A stretch of 34,756 nt of DNA from Mycobacterium aquaticum. GTDB lineage: Bacteria; Actinomycetota; Actinomycetes; Mycobacteriales; Mycobacteriaceae. The stretch's first letter is position 1. Every line of letters begins with the position of its first letter. A program made the translations under genes and the position numbers. Shown here piece by piece: positions 1-7,927 of this stretch. The stretch is taken from contig NZ_MVHF01000067.1 in the NCBI RefSeq assembly GCF_002086485.1, positions 1 to 34,756 on the forward strand, in the 5' to 3' direction. The notes under the pieces were generated by a model that was not told the origin of the DNA, made no database searches, and worked only from the letters and a program-made list of their open reading frames with translations.

Positions 1-2
1 CC

Positions 3-2525
3 GCGGCCCCGACTCCGGCACCGGCGGCTCCCGCCGCCCCGGCAGCTTCTGCGGCCCCGGCCCCGGCAGCACCGGCCAAGCCCTCGGCTCCCAAGCCGGC
101 AGCTCCGCAGCCGCCGGCCGCGCCGAGCCAGCCTGCCGCTGCTGCGTCCAGCGCTCCGACGCCCACGTCGGCCCCGCGTCCCACTCCTGGTGCGACGCCC
201 GGCCCCCGTCCCGGGCCGTCCAACGCGCCCAAGCCTGCTCCGCGCACACCGCGCGTCGGCAACAACCCGTTCTCGTCGCAGCAGCCGGTGGAGCGGCCCA
301 TCCCGCGGCCGCAGCCTCGTCCGGGTGCCCCGCGTCCCGGCGGCGGCCCCCGGCCCACGCCCGGCAACATGCCCCCGCGTCCCGCGGCAGGCGCTCCGGG
401 TCGTGGCGGACCTCGCCCCGGGCCGCGTCCCGGCGGTGGTCCTCGTCCCGGCGCAGGTCAGGGCGGTCGTCCCGGTGGTGGCGGCGGCGGTAACTACCGC
501 GGCGGCGGCGCCGGTGGCGGTGCCGGTGGTGGCGGCGCAGCTGCCGGTGGCTTCCGAGGCCGTCCCGGTGGTGGCGGTGGCGGCGGTCGTCCCGGGCAGC
601 GCGGCGGTGCCGCGGGTGCCTTCGGTCGTCCCGGCGGCGCGCCCAAGCGTGGTCGCAAGAGCAAGCGGCAGAAGCGTCAGGAATACGACTCGATGCAGGC
701 GCCGGTCGTCGGTGGCGTGCGGTTGCCGCACGGCAACGGCGAGACCATCCGGCTGGCCCGCGGCGCGTCGCTCTCCGATTTCGCCGACAAGATCAACGCC
801 AACCCGGCGTCGCTGGTGCAGGCGCTGTTCAACCTCGGTGAGATGGTCACCGCGACCCAGTCGGTCGGTGACGAGACCCTCGAGCTGCTCGGCAGCGAGA
901 TGAACTACGTCGTTCAGGTCGTCTCGCCCGAGGACGAGGACCGTGAGCTGCTCGAATCGTTCGACCTCACCTACGGCGAGGACGAAGGTGGCGAAGAGGA
1001 CCTGCAGGTCCGGCCGCCCGTCGTCACCGTCATGGGCCACGTCGACCACGGCAAGACCCGACTGCTCGACACCATCCGTAAGGCCAACGTCCGCGAGGGC
1101 GAGGCCGGTGGCATCACCCAGCACATCGGTGCCTACCAGGTGGAGGTGGACCTCGACGGCAACGTCCGGCCCATCACCTTCATCGACACCCCGGGTCACG
1201 AGGCGTTCACCGCCATGCGTGCCCGTGGTGCGAAGGCCACCGACATCGCGATCCTGGTGGTCGCGGCCGACGACGGCGTGATGCCGCAGACGGTCGAGGC
1301 GATCAACCACGCTCAGGCCGCCGATGTGCCGATCGTGGTCGCGGTCAACAAGATCGACAAGGAAGGCGCTGACCCGCAGAAGATCCGGGCCCAGCTCACC
1401 GAGTACAACCTGGTGGCCGAGGACTATGGCGGCGACACCATGTTCGTCGACATCTCGGCACGTCAGGGCACCAACATCGAGCAGCTGCTCGAAGCGGTGC
1501 TGCTGACCGCCGACGCTGCGCTGGACCTGCGGGCCAACCCCGACATGGAAGCCCAGGGTGTGGCCATCGAGGCGCACCTCGACCGTGGCCGTGGCCCCGT
1601 CGCCACCGTGCTCATCCAGCGCGGAACCCTGCGGGTCGGCGACTCGATCGTCGCGGGCGACGCCTACGGCCGTGTGCGCCGGATGGTCGACGAGCACGGT
1701 GACGACATCGAAGAGGCGCTGCCGTCCCGGCCGGTGCAGGTGGTCGGTTTCACGTCGGTGCCTGGCGCAGGCGACAACCTGCTGGTCGTCGACGAAGACC
1801 GGATCGCTCGCCAGATCGCCGATCGGCGCAACGCGCGCAAGCGCAACGCGCTGGCCGCACGCTCGCGCAAGCGGATCAGCCTGGAAGATCTCGATTCGGC
1901 GCTGAAGGAAACCAGCCAGCTGAACCTGATCCTCAAGGGCGACAACTCGGGTACCGTCGAGGCCCTCGAGGAGGCCCTCATGGGTATCCAGATCGACGAC
2001 GAGGTGGAGCTGCGGGTCATCGACCGCGGTGTCGGTGGTGTCACCGAGACCAACGTCAACCTGGCGTCGGCTTCGGACGCGATCATCATCGGGTTCAACG
2101 TCCGCGCCGAGGGCAAGGCGACCGAGCTGGCCAACCGCGAGGGCGTCGAGATCCGCTACTACTCGGTGATCTACCAGGCCATCGATGACATCGAGAGCGC
2201 GCTCAAGGGCATGCTCAAGCCGGTCTACGAGGAGAAGGAGCTCGGTCGCGCCGAGATCCGGGCGATCTTCCGGTCGTCGCGGGTCGGCAACATCGCCGGC
2301 TGCCTCGTGCAGTCGGGGATCATGCGCCGCAACGCCAAGGCCCGGTTGCTCCGCGACAACGTCGTGGTCGCCGAGAACCTCACGGTTTCGTCGCTCAAGC
2401 GCGAGAAGGACGATGCCACCGAGGTCCGCGAAGGCTACGAGTGCGGTTTGACGCTGACCTACTCCGACATCAAGGAAGGCGACGTCATCGAGACGTACGA
2501 GCTGGTCGAGAAGGCGCGTACGTAA
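3..2525 (+). CDS. infB: translation initiation factor IF-2 (5' end outside window)
   Basis: IF-2 is the GTPase that places initiator fMet-tRNA on the 30S subunit and promotes 70S joining. The frame is open from the first bases, so the true start lies upstream. The visible N-terminal part (3 to about 700) is Ala/Pro-rich, then Gly/Arg/Pro-rich low complexity ending in a basic stretch (GRKSKRQKRQ). This disordered arm is typical of actinobacterial IF-2. The GTPase core follows: G1 GHVDHGKT near 1033-1056, G2 GGITQHIG near 1108-1131, G3 DTPGHE near 1186-1203, G4 NKID near 1348-1359. Beta-barrel and C-terminal fMet-tRNA-binding domains run to the TAA stop. rbfA follows after about 30 nt, as is usual for the nusA-infB-rbfA operon. 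Identity is certain from the motifs; only the N-terminus is missing. Confidence 0.97.
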   Translation, partial: AAPTPAPAAPAAPAASAAPAPAAPAKPSAPKPAAPQPPAAPSQPAAAASSAPTPTSAPRPTPGATPGPRPGPSNAPKPAPRTPRVGNNPFSSQQPVERPIPRPQPRPGAPRPGGGPRPTPGNMPPRPAAGAPGRGGPRPGPRPGGGPRPGAGQGGRPGGGGGGNYRGGGAGGGAGGGGAAAGGFRGRPGGGGGGGRPGQRGGAAGAFGRPGGAPKRGRKSKRQKRQEYDSMQAPVVGGVRLPHGNGETIRLARGASLSDFADKINANPASLVQALFNLGEMVTATQSVGDETLELLGSEMNYVVQVVSPEDEDRELLESFDLTYGEDEGGEEDLQVRPPVVTVMGHVDHGKTRLLDTIRKANVREGEAGGITQHIGAYQVEVDLDGNVRPITFIDTPGHEAFTAMRARGAKATDIAILVVAADDGVMPQTVEAINHAQAADVPIVVAVNKIDKEGADPQKIRAQLTEYNLVAEDYGGDTMFVDISARQGTNIEQLLEAVLLTADAALDLRANPDMEAQGVAIEAHLDRGRGPVATVLIQRGTLRVGDSIVAGDAYGRVRRMVDEHGDDIEEALPSRPVQVVGFTSVPGAGDNLLVVDEDRIARQIADRRNARKRNALAARSRKRISLEDLDSALKETSQLNLILKGDNSGTVEALEEALMGIQIDDEVELRVIDRGVGGVTETNVNLASASDAIIIGFNVRAEGKATELANREGVEIRYYSVIYQAIDDIESALKGMLKPVYEEKELGRAEIRAIFRSSRVGNIAGCLVQSGIMRRNAKARLLRDNVVVAENLTVSSLKREKDDATEVREGYECGLTLTYSDIKEGDVIETYELVEKART

Positions 2526-2556
2526 GTGGCCGACGAACGCTTGCGTGAGGAGCATT

Positions 2557-3075
2557 GTGGCTGATCCTGCACGCGCGAAGAGACTCGCCAAGCGGATCTC
2601 CACGATCGTCGCCTCGGCCATCGAGTACGAGATCAAGGATCCGCGGCTGGCGGGGGTGACCATCACCGACGCGAAGGTGTCGGGCGATCTGCACGACGCC
2701 ACGCTGTACTACACGGTGTTGGGTCAGACGCTGGACGACGCGCCGGATTACGCCGGCGCGGCGGCCGCGCTGGAGAAGGCCAAGGGTGTGTTGCGGACCA
2801 AGGTGGGCGCCGGGACCGGGGTGCGGTTCACCCCGACCCTGGCGTTCGTCCGCGACACCGTGCCCGACGCGGCCCACCGCATGGAGGAGCTGTTGGCCGC
2901 CGCGCGGGCCGCCGATGAGGATTTGGCGAGAGTTCGGGAGGGCGCCAAGCACGCCGGAGATGCGGACCCGTACCGTGTGAGCGGGGCGGAGGACGTGAAC
3001 GGGCCTGCTGACGGGGCAGACACAGAGGACGCCGGTGACAGTAACGGATTCCAAGACCGGACATATGGCGACTGA
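2557..3075 (+). CDS. rbfA: 30S ribosome-binding factor A
   Basis: RbfA is a small KH-fold protein that binds the 16S 5' helix during late 30S maturation and cold adaptation. The 172-aa product begins VADPARAKRLAKRI and keeps the family core (IEYEIKDPRLAGVTITD near residues 25-42, then the KVGAGTGVRFTP block near 83-94). I chose GTG at 2557 over the in-frame GTG at 2545 because GAGGAG lies 5 nt upstream of 2557 and because mycobacterial RbfA begins MADxARA. The acidic, low-complexity C-terminal tail (about residues 130-172) is typical of mycobacterial members. Its last 41 nt overlap the start of the next gene, which suggests translational coupling. Confidence 0.95.
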   Translation: MADPARAKRLAKRISTIVASAIEYEIKDPRLAGVTITDAKVSGDLHDATLYYTVLGQTLDDAPDYAGAAAALEKAKGVLRTKVGAGTGVRFTPTLAFVRDTVPDAAHRMEELLAAARAADEDLARVREGAKHAGDADPYRVSGAEDVNGPADGADTEDAGDSNGFQDRTYGD

Positions 3076-4048
3076 CACCGCTGCTCCCGGTGTGCGCGTC
3101 GACGCGCACGGGGCTGTCGGGTTGTTGTCGGTCGCTTCGAGCGTCAGCGTGATCTGCCACGTCTATCCCGATGCCGACACCATCGGTGCCGGCCTCGGCC
3201 TGGCCCAGGTTCTCGACGCGGCGGGCAAACACGTCCAGGTCGCGTTCGCGGCCCCGGACACCCTGCCCGAGTCCCTGCAGACCCTGCCCGGTGGGCACCT
3301 GCTGGTGGCTCCCGAAGGTGTCCGTGAGGACGCCGATCTGGTTGTCACGGTGGACATCCCGAGCGTCAACCGGCTCGGCGCGTTGAGCGGGCTCGCCGAG
3401 GACGGCCGGGAGGTGCTGGTCATCGACCATCACGCCTCCAACCGGCTGTTCGGCACCGCCAACTACGTCGATCCGACGGCGGACTCCACCACCATGCTGG
3501 TGGCCGAGATCCTCGATGCGTGGGGCAAACCGATCGACCGGCAGGTCGCGCATTGCCTGTACGCGGGCCTGACCACGGACACCGGATCGTTCCGCTGGGC
3601 CACGGCCCGCGCGCATCGGCTGGCGGCCCGGCTGGTCGAGCTGGGTGTCGACAACGCGTCGATCAGCCGCAGCCTGCTCGACACCCATCCGTTCGCCTGG
3701 TTGCCGATGCTGTCGCGGGTGCTGTCCTCGGCCGAGCTCTGCCCGGATGCCGTCGACGGTCGCGGCTTGGTGTACGTCGTCGTCTCCCACTCGGAGTGGT
3801 CCGGGGCCCGGCCCGAGGAGGTCGAGAGCATCGTCGACATCGTGCGCACCACGCAGCAGGCCGAGGTCGCCGCGGTGTTCAAGGAGATCGAGCCGCAACA
3901 CTGGTCGGTGTCCATGCGGGCCAAGTCGGTCAACCTCGCCGAGATCGCCAGCTCGTTCGGCGGCGGCGGGCATCCCCATGCAGCCGGATATTCGGCCACC
4001 GGCCCTGTCGACGAGGTCGTTCGGGCACTCCAGGTGGCTCTTGGCTGA
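3035..4048 (+). CDS. cnpB: DHH/DHHA1 phosphoesterase, c-di-AMP / oligoribonucleotide hydrolase
   Basis: This 337-aa protein matches the NrnA/CnpB family (M. tuberculosis Rv2837c), which hydrolyses c-di-AMP and pApA to AMP and degrades nanoRNAs and pAp with Mn2+. Visible motifs are the metal-binding PDADTIGAG near residue 45, VDIPS near 107, the signature DHHASN near 131, and the substrate-binding DHHA1 loop FGGGGHPHAAG near 310. The GTG at 3035 sits inside rbfA, with AGAGGAC about 5 nt upstream; ATG at 3065 is an alternative that would lose 10 non-conserved residues. It lies in a ribosome/RNA-maturation operon, which fits an RNA-recycling role as well as second-messenger turnover. Family knowledge, not this sequence, supports c-di-AMP as substrate. 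Confidence 0.92.
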   Translation: MTVTDSKTGHMATDTAAPGVRVDAHGAVGLLSVASSVSVICHVYPDADTIGAGLGLAQVLDAAGKHVQVAFAAPDTLPESLQTLPGGHLLVAPEGVREDADLVVTVDIPSVNRLGALSGLAEDGREVLVIDHHASNRLFGTANYVDPTADSTTMLVAEILDAWGKPIDRQVAHCLYAGLTTDTGSFRWATARAHRLAARLVELGVDNASISRSLLDTHPFAWLPMLSRVLSSAELCPDAVDGRGLVYVVVSHSEWSGARPEEVESIVDIVRTTQQAEVAAVFKEIEPQHWSVSMRAKSVNLAEIASSFGGGGHPHAAGYSATGPVDEVVRALQVALG

Positions 4049-4292
4049 GTCGCCGAGGCTCCATGCGGACGGCACCGAGTGCCTGGACGGTGCGCGCCGC
4101 GTCCCGAAGACGTATCAACCGTGCTGTGACGCTTTCGACCGCCGCACGGCATCGTGTGTCAACGACATCCGGTTCGAGTGGTGGCCGTCGTCGCGGCACT
4201 GGGTGGTGATCGTGCCTGACGGCGGCAGCAGCGGACTGCATCTGAGTTTCTGCCCGTTCTGTGGATTCGGCCTGGCGGGCGGTCGCCCATGA
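4041..4292 (+). CDS. small Cys-rich protein with a CPFC zinc-ribbon-like motif
   Basis: An 83-aa frame starts at TTG 4041, overlaps the end of cnpB by 8 nt and ends in TGA overlapping the dinF ATG (ATGA at 4289-4292). It has six cysteines (residues 14, 28, 29, 38, 73 and 76), including a terminal CPFCG pair that looks like half of a zinc knuckle. Codons are strongly GC at third positions, unlike a random frame. AGGTGG lies a few nt upstream but is too close to be a strong ribosome site, so expression may depend on coupling from cnpB. I do not recognise a named family. Possibilities are a metal-binding accessory protein or a degenerate zinc ribbon. The packing on both sides is the best evidence that it is real. 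Confidence 0.55.
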   Translation: MAESPRLHADGTECLDGARRVPKTYQPCCDAFDRRTASCVNDIRFEWWPSSRHWVVIVPDGGSSGLHLSFCPFCGFGLAGGRP

Positions 4293-5614
4293 CCTCTGGT
4301 GACGGTGCTGCAGCGGTCAACGGCAGGCGCATTGCCGCACTGGCCTTTCCGGCTCTCGGCGTGCTGGCGGCCGAACCGCTCTACCTGTTGTTCGACACCG
4401 CGATCGTGGGACGACTCGGCGCGGTCAGCCTGGCCGGGTTGGCCATCGGCGGTCTGGTCCTCAACCTGGTCGGCTCGAACCTGACTTTCTTGTCCTACGG
4501 CACCACGTCGCGCTCGGCCCGGTTCTTCGGAGCCGGGGACCGGGCCGCCGCCGTCGGCGAGGGCGTACAGGCCACCTGGCTGGCGGTCGGGATCGGGCTG
4601 GTGCTCTGCGCTGTCGTGCAGGCCGTCGCGGACCCACTGCTGACGGTGATCGCAGGTGGCGGCGAGATCGCTCAGGCCGCCGCACCGTGGCTGCGGATCG
4701 CTGTCCTCGGCGCGCCGGCGATTCTGATCTCGATGGCGGGCAACGGGTGGATGCGCGGTGTTCAGGACACCGTTCGGCCGTTGCGCTATGTGATCGCGGG
4801 ATTCGCGGTGTCGGCGGTGTTGTGTCCGCTGTTGGTCTATGGCTGGCTGGGTATGCCGCGGTTGGAGTTGGCCGGCTCGGCGGTCGCGAACCTGGTGGGG
4901 CAGTGGGTGGCAGCGGTTCTGTTCGTGCGGGCGTTGCTGTCGGAGAAGGTGCCGTTGCGACCGCACCCCTCGGTGCTTCGCGCCCAGGTGGTGATGGGCC
5001 GGGATTTGTTGTTGCGCACCATGGCGTTTCAAGCCTGCTTCGTGTCCGCGGGAGCCGTGGCGGCCCGGTTCGGCGCGGCTGCGGTCGCCGCGCACCAGGT
5101 GGTGCTGCAGCTGTGGAGTTTCCTTGCGCTGGCGCTCGATTCGCTGGCGATCGCTGCGCAGTCCCTGGTGGGCGCTGCTCTTGGTGCGGGTCAGCTCAGC
5201 CACGCCAAAGTGGTGGCCTGGCGTGTAACGCTGTTCTCCACGGCGGCAGCGGCGGTACTGGCGGCGGTGTTCGCGATCGGGGCTCACGTCCTGCCCGCGC
5301 TGTTCACCGATGACCACTCGGTGCTCGACGAGATCGGCGTGCCGTGGTGGTTCCTGGTGGGCCAGTTGCCCGTCGCCGGAATCGTTTTCGCGCTCGACGG
5401 GGTGCTGCTGGGCGCCGGTGATGCCAAGTTCATGCGCAATGCCACCCTGGTCAGCGCGCTGATCGGTTTCCTGCCACTGGTTTGGCTGTCGCTGATCTTC
5501 CATTGGGGCCTGCTCGGTATCTGGGCCGGCCTGAGCAGCTTCATGGTGCTGCGCCTGGTGTTCGTCGGCTGGCGGGCGTTATCAGGGCGTTGGCTGATTG
5601 CCGGCACGGTTTAG
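4289..5614 (+). CDS. dinF: MATE-family multidrug/toxin efflux transporter DinF
   Basis: This is a 441-aa integral membrane protein with about twelve hydrophobic segments. It fits the MatE fold, which exports cationic compounds against Na+ or H+. The N-terminal signature around AFPALGVLAAEPLYLLFDTA (residues 17-36) and a second half beginning near residue 230 show the two MatE repeats. Position after rbfA-cnpB matches mycobacterial dinF (Rv2836c in M. tuberculosis). The ATG overlaps the stop of the small upstream frame by 4 nt. The 3' end overlaps the stop of the convergent 5611-6705 gene by 4 nt, with no terminator hairpin between them. The substrate cannot be told from sequence, and the name DinF does not by itself imply SOS control here. 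Confidence 0.92.
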   Translation: MTSGDGAAAVNGRRIAALAFPALGVLAAEPLYLLFDTAIVGRLGAVSLAGLAIGGLVLNLVGSNLTFLSYGTTSRSARFFGAGDRAAAVGEGVQATWLAVGIGLVLCAVVQAVADPLLTVIAGGGEIAQAAAPWLRIAVLGAPAILISMAGNGWMRGVQDTVRPLRYVIAGFAVSAVLCPLLVYGWLGMPRLELAGSAVANLVGQWVAAVLFVRALLSEKVPLRPHPSVLRAQVVMGRDLLLRTMAFQACFVSAGAVAARFGAAAVAAHQVVLQLWSFLALALDSLAIAAQSLVGAALGAGQLSHAKVVAWRVTLFSTAAAAVLAAVFAIGAHVLPALFTDDHSVLDEIGVPWWFLVGQLPVAGIVFALDGVLLGAGDAKFMRNATLVSALIGFLPLVWLSLIFHWGLLGIWAGLSSFMVLRLVFVGWRALSGRWLIAGTV

Positions 5615-6705
5615 AAGGACCACCCGTCCCCGGTGCTGGGCCCGATCATGCGGCCGTGCCTGTTGACGAATCGGGCCGGCGGCAATGGGCAGGTCGAATC
5701 CAGTTGGTCGAGAGCGGCCATGGCTCGCCGCGCGCCGCCGAAGTCCGATGCCGGCCGGAACTTGAGTACGTCAGCGTTGATGCTGACCCGTTCACCACGG
5801 TCGGCCAGCAAGGACACCATTCGCACGATCGGGTTCTCACGAGGTCCGTTGTCGACCATCCGTTCGACGATGCGCCGGACGGTGACGACGTCTTCGGGCC
5901 AGACGCGCATAGGTTTCCCGGTGACCCGCTCGTGGAACTCGTAGGCGTCGCCGACCGTCTCGATCGACCATTCGGGCCACAGCGCGTCGAAGATCGCGAT
6001 CTGGTTGTCGTCGTCGCCGATGGCCCACCATCGGGCGACCTTGCTGGTGAAGTCGATGTGGATCCCCGTCGATGGCAGTTCGTCGCAGTGCTGGTCATCC
6101 CAGAGTGCCAGTTCGCCAGATTGGCTGCGAGCCAACGCTTCTTCGGCTACCGCGTGGATCGTGGCGGGCCCCAACCCGGCGATGGTGTCCAGGAAGCTCT
6201 CACCGCGCCAGAGCACCAGCTGCCCGTTGCCGAGCCGAACCGATATGCCGCCATCGCCGCCGCCGTCACGCCAGGGCACGAACCACGCCAGGTCTTCGGA
6301 GGCCCGCGGTGAACGGTCGTATTCGCTGAAGATAGTCGCCGGGTCGACACCGGCCAGCCACAGGATGCCGCGGACCCCTTCGGGTGACCACACAGCCTCC
6401 CAGCCCGGCCACGTCTGCTCGATCAGATGGTTGACAATCCTTGGGAGATACTCGAATTCGCTCTCCTCGGCCCACACGACGCGCTGTCGTGGGAGATCGA
6501 TCAGAAGCGATCCTTCGATCCAGGTCGCGCCGCGCCACTCGTTCGGGCTGGCAACGCCCAGCGGCTCCATCTCGCGAACACGAGTCAGGGTGGCCTCGAA
6601 ACCGTCGACCGCGATATCCATTCCGATGGTCTGGGCTGCCCAGTGGTCGTAGTACAGCTCCGGTCCGGATTCGGTGAGAACGATTGTTCCGAGCCGCGAC
6701 CCCAT
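5611..6705 (-). CDS. uncharacterised protein, Trp-rich (364 aa)
   Basis: I chose ATG at 6705 because AGGAGG sits 6 nt upstream; a start at 6735 would add ten residues with no ribosome site. The product opens MGSRLGTIVLTESG, with YYDHWAAQ soon after. I have an impression of similar openings in scattered actinobacterial hypothetical proteins but cannot name a Pfam family. It is acidic, rich in tryptophan (WPGWEAVW, VARWWAIGDDDN, WPEW), and has no signal peptide or membrane segment, so it is probably cytosolic. The middle contains two similar short stretches (GNGQLVLWRG and SGELALWDDQ), which may be a degenerate internal repeat. It converges on dinF and shares no operon with its neighbours. Function is unknown; an immunity-type or ligand-binding role is only a guess. 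Confidence 0.8.
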   Translation of the reverse strand: MGSRLGTIVLTESGPELYYDHWAAQTIGMDIAVDGFEATLTRVREMEPLGVASPNEWRGATWIEGSLLIDLPRQRVVWAEESEFEYLPRIVNHLIEQTWPGWEAVWSPEGVRGILWLAGVDPATIFSEYDRSPRASEDLAWFVPWRDGGGDGGISVRLGNGQLVLWRGESFLDTIAGLGPATIHAVAEEALARSQSGELALWDDQHCDELPSTGIHIDFTSKVARWWAIGDDDNQIAIFDALWPEWSIETVGDAYEFHERVTGKPMRVWPEDVVTVRRIVERMVDNGPRENPIVRMVSLLADRGERVSINADVLKFRPASDFGGARRAMAALDQLDSTCPLPPARFVNRHGRMIGPSTGDGWSF

Positions 6706-6813
6706 CAGGTGCCTCCTGAGGCTGAGCGCCCGCACGCCGCGAGTCCAATGCGGGCGAACACATCGTCGTGGCTCACCTGGGCAGTGTGGCAGCAGGCTCC
6801 GACGGCCCGCCAG

Positions 6814-7428
6814 TCATTTTGAACGCGTCCCGCAAACCACCCACACGGCCCGCTTGCCGTCACCGCGCCCTTCCACGCGCACATCGGTGAATCCGGTGTC
6901 GCGGCACAACGCGGCGAACGCCTCAGCCTGCTGTTCGGTCCAGCCGTGACTGGCCAGCCCGGTCGCGTCGGCCGATACCTGCCGTTCGATCGCTATCAAC
7001 CGTCCGCCCGCCACCAGCGCGCGGCGTGCCTCGGCGACCGCCGCGCCGACATCTTGCCAGTGATGCACCGTGGCCAGTGCCCACACCACGGTGGCCACGC
7101 CATCAGTCACGGGTAAGGCTTCGGCGGTGCCCTCACTCCACGTGATGGTCGCGCGCCTGGGCATGATGACGGACGCGACGCGCAGCATGGCCGTCGACGG
7201 GTCGACGCCCGTCACGCGCGCCCCGCGGCGGGCCGCCGCCCGCGCGGCGGTACCCGGCCCGCATCCCACATCCACGACGTGGTCGGCAGGGGAGACCTGC
7301 GCGATGTCAGTGGCCAGCCTGGCTTTCGCCCGGCCCACTACGAGGAAGAGCAAGCCGCACAGGACTCCGGCCAGACCCGAGAATCCGGGATGGTCGGCGT
7401 GGTGATTGATCGCACGTGCCGCGCTCAT
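6814..7428 (-). CDS. class I SAM-dependent methyltransferase
   Basis: This 204-aa protein has the Rossmann SAM-binding motif I VDVGCGPGTA near residues 52-61, motif II acidic VTGVDPS near 72-78, and a motif III-like VVWALATVHHW near 112-122. It matches the UbiE/methyltransf_11 group. A hydrophobic stretch near the N-terminus (LAGVLCGLLFLVVG, residues 20-33) may dock to a membrane or a hydrophobic substrate. It is divergent from a MerR regulator 46 bp away, and a 6+6 palindrome sits in an over-long 19-bp promoter spacer, the classic MerR-activated arrangement. The mRNA may be leaderless because the presumed -10 ends 7 nt before the ATG. The substrate is unknown. Confidence 0.85.
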   Translation of the reverse strand: MSAARAINHHADHPGFSGLAGVLCGLLFLVVGRAKARLATDIAQVSPADHVVDVGCGPGTAARAAARRGARVTGVDPSTAMLRVASVIMPRRATITWSEGTAEALPVTDGVATVVWALATVHHWQDVGAAVAEARRALVAGGRLIAIERQVSADATGLASHGWTEQQAEAFAALCRDTGFTDVRVEGRGDGKRAVWVVCGTRSK

Positions 7429-7435
7429 GACGTAG

Positions 7436-7466
7436 ACCTTGCCGGTTCAACATAGGTTGAAGTCAA
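7436..7466. promoter_or_regulatory. MerR-type operator/promoter between the methyltransferase and merR
   Basis: The palindrome TTCAAC-ATAG-GTTGAA occupies 7446-7461. Read on the minus strand, TTGACT (7466-7461) and CAAGGT (7441-7436) are separated by 19 bp with the palindrome between them, the geometry that MerR-family activators need to untwist. CAAGGT would place the start point at about 7428, on the methyltransferase ATG. On the plus strand, TAGGTT (7453-7458) inside the palindrome could be the merR -10, giving autorepression. The hexamers are weak matches, so the palindrome is the firmer part. Confidence 0.6.
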
Positions 7467-7474
7467 ATGGCGGC

Positions 7475-7924
7475 ATGGACGTGATCCCCATCGGCGAGGC
7501 GGCCGCGCGACTGCAGATGAGCCCCTCGGCCTTGCGGTACTACGACGAACGCGGACTGGTGCGCCCGCTGCTGCGTCGATCCGGCAAACGCATGTACGGG
7601 CCAGAAGAGCTGCGTCGGCTCGCGTTGCTCAAGATCGTGCACCGGCTGGGACTTCCGCTCGAGACCGCCGCGGCCGTGCTGGACGCGCCCCGTGACCAGT
7701 GGCGGGCGACTGTCCGCGCACAGATCGCCGAACTCGACCGAGTGATCGCGCAAGCCCAAGGGGCGCAACAGTTTCTGACGCACGCACTGCGTTGTCCGTC
7801 CGACCACCCGGCGCGTGACTGCGCGACGATGATCGGTGCCCTGGACCGGCTGGTCGACGGGATGAGCGTGGAGGAGCTCGCCACCGACCAGACCGGCACC
7901 GGATGGCTCGTCGTCGCGGACTGA
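7475..7924 (+). CDS. MerR-family transcriptional regulator
   Basis: This 149-aa protein starts at ATG 7475 with IPIGEAAARLQMSPSALRYYDERGLV, the MerR winged-helix signature, in residues 3-28. A wing region and a dimerising coiled coil (about residues 80-110, DRVIAQAQGAQQFL) follow. The C-terminal part has two cysteines (LRCPSDHPARDC), which could sense a metal or redox/thiol signal, but the spacing is not that of a recognised metal class. ATG 7475 is preferred over 7439 because the MerR domain begins immediately and the 12 extra residues would be encoded across the operator. No strong Shine-Dalgarno is visible. The regulated partner is probably the divergent methyltransferase. It converges on echA16 with only 3 bp between stop codons. 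Confidence 0.88.
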   Translation: MDVIPIGEAAARLQMSPSALRYYDERGLVRPLLRRSGKRMYGPEELRRLALLKIVHRLGLPLETAAAVLDAPRDQWRATVRAQIAELDRVIAQAQGAQQFLTHALRCPSDHPARDCATMIGALDRLVDGMSVEELATDQTGTGWLVVAD

Positions 7925-7927
7925 CGG

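Noticed and set aside
4115..5503. 462-aa minus-strand frame
   Set aside because: Antisense to dinF, Gln/Arg/His-rich composition typical of shadow frames.
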